This document shows positions 58,971 to 64,000 of a stretch of 64,000 bases of DNA, in pieces. Location of the stretch: NCBI GenBank assembly GCA_016197365.1, contig JACPVS010000003.1, forward strand, positions 124,001-188,000. The letters are read 5' to 3'. Every line of letters starts with the position of its first letter. Position 1 is the stretch's first letter. Source of the stretch: Mycolicibacterium cosmeticum. Its GTDB lineage: Bacteria; Actinomycetota; Actinomycetes; Mycobacteriales; Mycobacteriaceae. The translations under genes and the position numbers were made by a program. The notes below the pieces were generated by a model. It was not told the origin of the DNA. It was given only the letters and a program-made list of their open reading frames with translations, and did no database searches.

Positions 58971-59831
58971 CTATTCGGTGATGGTGGTGCTGGCCAGTAG
59001 GCGCAGCGCAGCCTCGTCGCTGGATCCGGGTTCGGCGTGATGCAACAGCAGCCGGTGGCCGTCGTCTTCGGGAAGGTGCAAGATCTGGAATCGCAGGTCG
59101 AGCCGCCCGACGACGGGATGGTGGTAGCGCTTGATGCCGTGGGTACACAGCGCCACCGGTTGCGCAGCCCACAGTTGGGCGAAATCGTCGCTGGCGACGC
59201 TCAGGTTCCCGACGAGTCGCGCGAGGTCGTCGTCGGCGACGTAGACGGCGCTGACGTAGCGCAGCGAGGCGACGGCCAGCGTGGCCTCGGCCTCCCACTC
59301 ACGATGCAAGGTGCGTGCATGCGCGTCGGTGAACATCATCGCCACCTTGTTCGGCGGCGCACTGCCATAGGGCGCCGCGGGATCGAGGTGCGGCGCAAGG
59401 AGCGCGTGGCCCAGTCGATTCCAGCCGACGATGTCCTGAAGAGGTGACAGCGCGACGGCAGCGACGTCGGGCATCGCGTCCAGCAGCGTCACGAACTCCG
59501 GACGCAGCCCCGTTCGCCCCGAACGTGCCCGGCTATCCGTCGCCGAAGCCAGCCGCTGCAAGTGCGCCCGCTCGACCTCATCAAGCCCCAACGCCCGAGC
59601 CAGCGCGTCCAGCACCTGACTCGACGGATTGGTGGCCAGGCCCTGCTCGAGGCGCGTGTAGTACGTCAGCGACACCCCGGCCGCCCCAGCCAACTCCTCG
59701 CGGCGCAGCCCGGGTACCCGGCGTGGCCCCAGCCCGCTCAGACCCGGCAACAGCGCGGTGTCAGCGGCCGCACGCCGGCTACGCAGAAACTCGGCCAGCT
59801 GCTGGCCGCCTGAACCACGTGTGCCCGTCAT
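58971..59831 (-). CDS. XRE-type regulator with MmyB-like ligand-binding domain
   Basis: A 286-residue regulator. N-terminal XRE helix-turn-helix at about 35-90: VPGLRREELAGAAGVSLTYY, TRLEQGLATNPSSQVLDALA. The C-terminal MmyB-like PAS-type domain starts LLDAMPDVAAVALSPLQDIV and contains GWNRLGHALLAPHLDPA and the conserved end FQILHLPEDDGHRLLLHHAE. This class occurs next to oxidoreductase or transporter genes in actinobacteria and is thought to bind fatty-acid-like ligands. It precedes the MFS gene on the same strand. Confidence 0.92.
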   Translation of the reverse strand: MTGTRGSGGQQLAEFLRSRRAAADTALLPGLSGLGPRRVPGLRREELAGAAGVSLTYYTRLEQGLATNPSSQVLDALARALGLDEVERAHLQRLASATDSRARSGRTGLRPEFVTLLDAMPDVAAVALSPLQDIVGWNRLGHALLAPHLDPAAPYGSAPPNKVAMMFTDAHARTLHREWEAEATLAVASLRYVSAVYVADDDLARLVGNLSVASDDFAQLWAAQPVALCTHGIKRYHHPVVGRLDLRFQILHLPEDDGHRLLLHHAEPGSSDEAALRLLASTTITE

Positions 59832-60237
59832 GTCTTACATCGTGCGCGACAGGCGACGACCGCGCCTGCCCCTGACAGTGACAGGCAGCCAGAGCGCCGA
59901 GCGAGAATTTGCTGCCAATATCCTGTGAGGACGGCGCCCCGGGGGCCCACCGGCCGATGAGCAGTGGCAATATTGACATACCGTGCGCGACTGCACGACC
60001 ATCGGGCCTCACAGCAGCTAACAATGGTTTGATACGCCGTTCATGTTCAGACGCTAGCTGTTTACCAATCGCTTCACTAGTCGCCGCACCTCAATGTGCC
60101 GTAGAGACAATCACTTCACTCCGAAAGTAAGCCCGGCTGCACAAAACGCTGGAAATTTGCTGAAGGACATGGTGGACTGCTCCTGCAGCAAATCCAGACT
60201 GCATAAGTGCAGCTATGTCTCGAAAAAAGGGGAAGCA
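59832..60237. other. 406-bp divergent intergenic region, no gene seen
   Basis: It separates the XRE regulator (minus) from the exported basic-tailed protein (plus). A TTGACA at 59973-59978 with GACCAT 17 bases on is the best plus-strand promoter match. A frame open from 60094 into the plus gene is not counted as coding since a good ribosome site and GTG lie at 60226-60240. GC is lower here (several A-runs), as expected of a promoter region. Nothing else is recognisable. Confidence 0.45.
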
Positions 60238-61185
60238 GTGCACGCTCTGAGTGATGTCCGTGAACGTGTGACACCGGTGGTTGCGTTGGCCGGTGCGATA
60301 GCGATAGCGACAGCGACGGTGGTGAGCTCACCACCCGTGCAACGAGCCGCAGAAAGCACCGTGCAGACTGCCGTGCACGAGGTGAGATCGGTGCCCCTGC
60401 AGCTGACCAGCTCCGTGGACTTCTTCGCGCCGTACTACTACATGCCTGCCGGCCCGATCGGTACGGCCATCACCATTCCACTCTTCGCGGTGACGTACGT
60501 GGCGGATACCCTGGCGAAGACGGTGACCCAAACCCTCATAGACCTCCACGTGGATCCCCGCCTGGCTGAAGTGCCGGCAGTGGTGTCCAGGGTGGTCTTC
60601 ACGATCGCCGGCCGGGTGCAGGGCGGTGTGGTCAGCGCACTGGACGGCACCTACGTCTTGGGCAGATTCACTCCCATCCAGGCCATCAACTTCATCATCG
60701 AACCCATCAAAGAGGCCATCGAAGCGTTCGTCGCCGCGGGCAAGAACCTGCTCGATCCGTCACTGGCCGTGGCGGCGACGGCCAAGGCCGCCGACACGAG
60801 CCAGGATGTCGCGTCCCCGACGATCACCACAACGAAGGCGGTGACCTTGTCGACCGCGCAGGCGGACGTCACGCCGACCTCGTTGCACACGAAGAAGGAA
60901 CCCGACGCAGTTGCCGCGGCCGAGGTGTCGGATGCGTCCTCCAGCCCAGTGGATGACACCGAGAAATCTGACGCACCGAAGGTGGATACACCGAAGGCAG
61001 ATACGGCTACCGCCGATGCGCCCACGGTGAAGAAACCGACATGGAAGAAGCCCACGCTCAAATTGCCGAAGCTGAAGCTGAAGCTGCCGACGCTCAAATT
61101 CCCCGGCTCCGAGAAGGCGACATCGGCTGGTCAGTCCTCCGAGCGCACGACGAAAGACGCTGGCTCAGAGGAATCTTCGAAGTAG
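60238..61185 (+). CDS. Exported mycobacterial protein with Lys/Pro-rich C-terminal repeats
   Basis: A 315-residue protein from GTG at 60238 with AGGGGAAG upstream. One hydrophobic helix (VTPVVALAGAIAIATATVVS, about 12-31) acts as signal or anchor. A conserved-looking middle (about 50-180: TSSVDFFAPYYYMPAGPIGT, FTPIQAINFIIEPIKEAIEA) is helical. The final 130 residues are low-complexity: a Thr/Ala/Asp-rich stretch, then alternating Lys-x-Pro-Thr-Leu-Lys repeats (KKPTLKLPKLKLKLPTL region near 270-295) and a Ser/Glu end. I do not recognise a family. The basic repeat could bind wall polymers or membrane; inference. Confidence 0.75.
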   Translation: MHALSDVRERVTPVVALAGAIAIATATVVSSPPVQRAAESTVQTAVHEVRSVPLQLTSSVDFFAPYYYMPAGPIGTAITIPLFAVTYVADTLAKTVTQTLIDLHVDPRLAEVPAVVSRVVFTIAGRVQGGVVSALDGTYVLGRFTPIQAINFIIEPIKEAIEAFVAAGKNLLDPSLAVAATAKAADTSQDVASPTITTTKAVTLSTAQADVTPTSLHTKKEPDAVAAAEVSDASSSPVDDTEKSDAPKVDTPKADTATADAPTVKKPTWKKPTLKLPKLKLKLPTLKFPGSEKATSAGQSSERTTKDAGSEESSK

Positions 61186-61287
61186 TTCGTGACCGGCTCG
61201 GGCGGTGGCTGCGGTCGTCGCCCGAGCGCACCGCGGTCCGATCGGTGGCCGGCGAGTGACCGCAGCCTGGATGATGGACACCGGTTG

Positions 61288-61303
61288 TGTGACCCGGGTT
61301 ACA
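61288..61303 (+). promoter_or_regulatory. CRP-like box 3
   Basis: TGTGA-CCCGGG-TTACA inside the near-perfect palindrome GTGTGACCCGGGTTACAC (61287-61304), 32 bases upstream of the gene starting at 61335. The match to TGTGA-N6-TCACA has one deviation. So close to the start codon it could act as repressor site or class II activator site. Confidence 0.6.
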
Positions 61304-61334
61304 CGGATGAACACCTCCGCAATAGTGTGCACCC

Positions 61335-62396
61335 ATGACTTCGCTCGTCCCGCCCCCTGCCCGCCTCCGGGTGATCCAATGGACCACCGGCAACATCGGC
61401 AAACGCTCCCTGCACGCGATCATCGGCCGCGACGATATGGAACTGGTCGGGGTGTACGCGCACGGCGCCGACAAGGTCGGCGTGGACGCCGCGGACCTGG
61501 CCGGCTGGCCGGAGCCGACCGGCGTCACCGCCACCAACGACATCGACGCGCTCATCGCACTGAAACCGGACGCGTGTTGCTACAACCCGTTGTGGCCCAA
61601 CATCGACGAACTGGTGCGCCTACTGGAAGCCGGCGTCAACGTGTGCTCCAGTGCGGCCTGGATCACCGGCGGCAAGCAGACCCCGGAAGACCGGCATCGT
61701 ATTGAGAATGCCTGCGCGGCAGGCAATTCCACCATCTTCGGCAGCGGCGCTCACCCCGGCATGACGAACATGGTCGGCATGGTGCTCTCCGGTTCCTGCG
61801 AGCGGGTCGACGAGATCCGGATCACCGAATCGGTCGACTGCTCCACCTACGAGTCGGCGGGTACCCAGTCGGCGATGGGCTTCGGGCAGGACCCGAACAC
61901 CCCGGGCCTGGACGAGAGCGTGCGACGGGAGAGTGAGGTGTTCGCCGAATCGGCGGCGATGATGGCCGACGCGATCGGCGCACAACTGGACCGGCTGACT
62001 TTCGACGTCACCTTCACCGCCGCCACCGATGACACCGACCTGGGTTTCATGCAGATCCCCAAGGGCACCGTCGGCAGCGTGTACGGCTACCACCGCGGCT
62101 GGGTCGGTGACCGCAACGTCGTCAGCGTCGGCTTCAACTGGACCATGGGCGACCACGTGACACCGCCGAAACCCCTTGAGCACGGCCATGTCATCCAGGT
62201 GTTCGGCACGCCCAACATGCGCACCGTGCTGCACTGCCTGCCACCGAAGGGCTGGACCGAACCGGGCTTCATGGGGCTGGGCATGATCTACACCGCGCTG
62301 CCGGTCACCAATGCGGTACCCGCCGTCGTGGCCGCCCCGCCAGGCATCGTGACACTCAAGGATCTGCCGCCGATCACCGGCCGGTTCGCGAAGTAG
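61335..62396 (+). CDS. Dihydrodipicolinate reductase-like NAD(P)-dependent oxidoreductase
   Basis: A 353-residue Rossmann protein: RVIQWTTGNIGKRSLHAIIG at the N-terminus (W-G-T-G-x-x-G-type nucleotide loop), LKPDACCYNPLWPNIDELVR and GSGAHPGMTNMVGMVLSGSC, as in the DapB-like/2,4-diaminopentanoate dehydrogenase group. Not a true DapB (270 residues). Actinobacteria hold many such genes in catabolic clusters, substrates unknown. First gene of an operon: the KstD-like gene follows after nine bases. Confidence 0.85.
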   Translation: MTSLVPPPARLRVIQWTTGNIGKRSLHAIIGRDDMELVGVYAHGADKVGVDAADLAGWPEPTGVTATNDIDALIALKPDACCYNPLWPNIDELVRLLEAGVNVCSSAAWITGGKQTPEDRHRIENACAAGNSTIFGSGAHPGMTNMVGMVLSGSCERVDEIRITESVDCSTYESAGTQSAMGFGQDPNTPGLDESVRRESEVFAESAAMMADAIGAQLDRLTFDVTFTAATDDTDLGFMQIPKGTVGSVYGYHRGWVGDRNVVSVGFNWTMGDHVTPPKPLEHGHVIQVFGTPNMRTVLHCLPPKGWTEPGFMGLGMIYTALPVTNAVPAVVAAPPGIVTLKDLPPITGRFAK

Positions 62397-62405
62397 GGCA
62401 CGCGC

Positions 62406-63935
62406 ATGTGGGATGAGACCGTCGACGTGGTCGTCGTCGGTTCCGGCGGCGGCATCACCGGCGCTTACACCGCGGCCCGGGAGGGTCTGTCGGTGGCACT
62501 GGTCGAGGCGACCGACAAATTCGGGGGCACCACCGCCTACTCGGGCGGCGGAGGCATGTGGTTCCCGGCCAATCCCGTCCTGGTCCGCGCCGGGACCGAT
62601 GACACAATCGAAGACGCCCTCACCTACTTCCACGCCGTCGTCGGCGACCGCACACCCCGCGCGCTACAGGACACCTTCGTCCGCGGTGGGTCGCGCCTCA
62701 TCGAATATCTCGAGGAAGACGAGTCCTTCGCGTTCAAGGTGCTGCCCTGGCCCGACTACTTCGGCAGCGCCCCGTGCGCCCGGGTGGACGGCATGCGCCA
62801 CATCGTCGCCAGGGCCCTGCCCGCGGCGGCGCTGGGACCGTATGCCGACACGGTGCGCGGGCCGCTCGACCATGAACGCCTCGGCACGCCGGCACTCGAA
62901 TATCTCACCGGTGGAAGGGCATTGATCGGCAGGTTCCTCGCCGCGCTGAGCCGGTTCCCCCATGCGACCACCCACCTCGACTCCCCGTTGACCGAGATCA
63001 TCACCGACGACGGCGCCGTGACCGGAGTCGTCGTCCAACGCGAAGGGGCGCCCGTGCGCATCGCGGCCCGCCGCGGCGTCATCCTGGCTGCGGGCGGCTT
63101 CGAGCAGAACGCAGAGATGCGCACCGCGCACGGCGTACCCGGACGCCCTGTCGACACGATGGGCGCCCCGGGCAACACCGGGTCCGCACACGAGGCGGCC
63201 ATCCGGATCGGCGCGGCGACCGACCTGATGGATCAGGCTTGGTGGTCCCCCGGTCTTACCCACCCCGACGGCCGCTCGACGTTCTCCCTGGGCATCACCC
63301 GCGGCATCCTCGTCGACTCCGGCGGCCGCCGGTTCGTCAACGAGAGCGCACCGTATGACCGGCAAGGCCGGGTGATCATCGACCGGATGCGCACCGGCGC
63401 AATGACATTGCCGTTCTGGCTGGTGTACGACGACCGCGATCAGGACGTCCCGCCGGTGCTGTCGACCAGTGTGTCGCTGGTGGAGTCGCAGCGGTACCGC
63501 GACGCAGGGCTGTGGCACACCGCCGACACCCTCGACGAACTGGCCGCCGCGATCGGCCTCCCACCAGACGTCCTCGCCGCCACCGTGGCCCGCTTCAACG
63601 CACTGGTCGCCGACGGCTCGGACCCCGACTTCGGCCGCGGCGACGAAGCCTATGACCGCACCTTCAGCGGCGGCGAACTCCCGATGGCACCGATCGACCG
63701 GCCGCCGTTCCATGCCGCCGCCTTCGGACTCTCCGACCTGGGCACCAAGGGCGGGCTGGTCACCGACACGCACGCCCGCGTCCTGGATACCGGCGGACAA
63801 CCGATACCCGGCCTCTACGCGGCCGGCAACACCATGGCGGCCGTCAGCGGCACCGCCTACCCCGGTGGCGGCAACCCGATCGGCGCGTCGATGTTGTTCA
63901 GCCACCTGGCCGCGCTCCACATGACCACGAGGTGA
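62406..63935 (+). CDS. FAD-dependent oxidoreductase, 3-ketosteroid dehydrogenase/fumarate reductase-like
   Basis: A 509-residue flavoprotein. FAD loop VVVGSGGGITGAYTAAREGL (GSGGGI at 12-17), EATDKFGGTTAYSGGGGMWF with the FGGTTA-SGG signature of KstD-type dehydrogenases, GVILAAGGFEQNAEM, and the C-terminal GLYAAGNTMAAVSGTAYPGG then GNPIGASMLFSHLAA. The catalytic tyrosine pair of 3-ketosteroid-1-dehydrogenase is only partly visible, so other enone substrates are possible. It lies between the DapB-like and SDR genes in one operon. Confidence 0.88.
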   Translation: MWDETVDVVVVGSGGGITGAYTAAREGLSVALVEATDKFGGTTAYSGGGGMWFPANPVLVRAGTDDTIEDALTYFHAVVGDRTPRALQDTFVRGGSRLIEYLEEDESFAFKVLPWPDYFGSAPCARVDGMRHIVARALPAAALGPYADTVRGPLDHERLGTPALEYLTGGRALIGRFLAALSRFPHATTHLDSPLTEIITDDGAVTGVVVQREGAPVRIAARRGVILAAGGFEQNAEMRTAHGVPGRPVDTMGAPGNTGSAHEAAIRIGAATDLMDQAWWSPGLTHPDGRSTFSLGITRGILVDSGGRRFVNESAPYDRQGRVIIDRMRTGAMTLPFWLVYDDRDQDVPPVLSTSVSLVESQRYRDAGLWHTADTLDELAAAIGLPPDVLAATVARFNALVADGSDPDFGRGDEAYDRTFSGGELPMAPIDRPPFHAAAFGLSDLGTKGGLVTDTHARVLDTGGQPIPGLYAAGNTMAAVSGTAYPGGGNPIGASMLFSHLAALHMTTR

Positions 63936-63943
63936 CCCACACC

Positions 63944-64000
63944 ATGAGTGCCCATCGCTATACCGACCGCCGCGTCCTGATCACCGGGGGTGGGTCCGGC
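63944..64000 (+). CDS. Partial short-chain dehydrogenase/reductase (N-terminus only)
   Basis: The window ends 57 bases into an open frame starting MSAHRYTDRRVLITGGGSG: the beta-strand and T-G-x-x-x-G-x-G dinucleotide loop of a classical SDR. It starts eight bases after the KstD-like stop, so it is the third gene of the operon. Confidence 0.8.
   Translation, partial: MSAHRYTDRRVLITGGGSG

Noticed and set aside
1..64000. tRNA, rRNA, CRISPR arrays, IS elements, prophage or plasmid functions
   Set aside because: None recognised; the only short repeats found are the operators, the comEA 15-mers and the CRP-like modules.

Overview
This is a high-GC actinobacterial chromosome segment, almost certainly from a free-living Mycobacterium (Mycolicibacterium-type). 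From memory, one gene order matches the M. tuberculosis Rv2403c-Rv2415c backbone: lppR-like lipoprotein, lepA, a MazF/PemK-like protein, a CBS protein, an RNase Z-like hydrolase, transglutaminase / alpha-E / circularly permuted ATP-grasp proteins, rpsT, holA, comEC and comEA. Catabolic islets are inserted into this backbone and flank it. There is no tRNA, rRNA, IS element, phage module or CRISPR array that I can see.

Layout. 1-7740: a partial methyltransferase, a quinone-oxidoreductase-like MDR protein, then a minus-strand cluster of two NtaA/DszA-type flavin monooxygenases and a permease-GNAT-DszC/SfnC-like monooxygenase operon, which looks like organosulfur (possibly S-substituted cysteine) scavenging. 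7863-11629: GAF protein, lppR, lepA, MazF-like gene. 11800-13905: a further monooxygenase and a GNAT gene facing each other across a 46-nt hairpin. 13920-19904: CBS protein, then a five-gene minus-strand operon (NCS1 permease, Rieske oxygenase, type III glutamine-synthetase-like ligase, creatininase, TetR) interrupting the backbone. 20154-28282: rest of the backbone.

28377-36658: an NTF2-like gene, then a divergent amide/hydantoin locus. Acetamidase and RidA read leftward. An arylmalonate-decarboxylase/maleate-isomerase-like protein fused to GAF, a GntR regulator, an NCS1 permease, an amidase and a dihydropyrimidinase/hydantoinase read rightward. Two near-identical GGGATCCC palindromes sit on the two predicted promoters. 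36813-38533: a bacterial serpin and a RibD/DHFR-fold protein. 38539-42177: a GntR regulator diverging from a D-lactate-dehydrogenase-like FAD/Fe-S protein, across a TAGCATGCTA double palindrome.

42290-48465: Baeyer-Villiger-type monooxygenase, TetR, flavin monooxygenase, lipoprotein serine hydrolase, aldo/keto reductase. 48477-53646: RipD-like NlpC/P60 protein, tautomerase diverging from a GlxA-type regulator, a secreted PE-PPE-domain esterase, a second amidase. 53837-61185: small secreted protein, SRPBCC protein, a Crp paralogue, TetR with MFS and esterase, an XRE/MmyB-type regulator, and a basic-tailed exported protein. 61335-64000: start of a catabolic operon (dihydrodipicolinate-reductase-like protein, KstD-like flavoprotein, SDR). 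Three CRP-like boxes lie in 53.7-61.3 kb.

Many adjacent genes overlap by ATGA/GTGA/TGATG, so operon boundaries are usually clear. Functional assignments rest on motifs recognised by eye; no database search was run.
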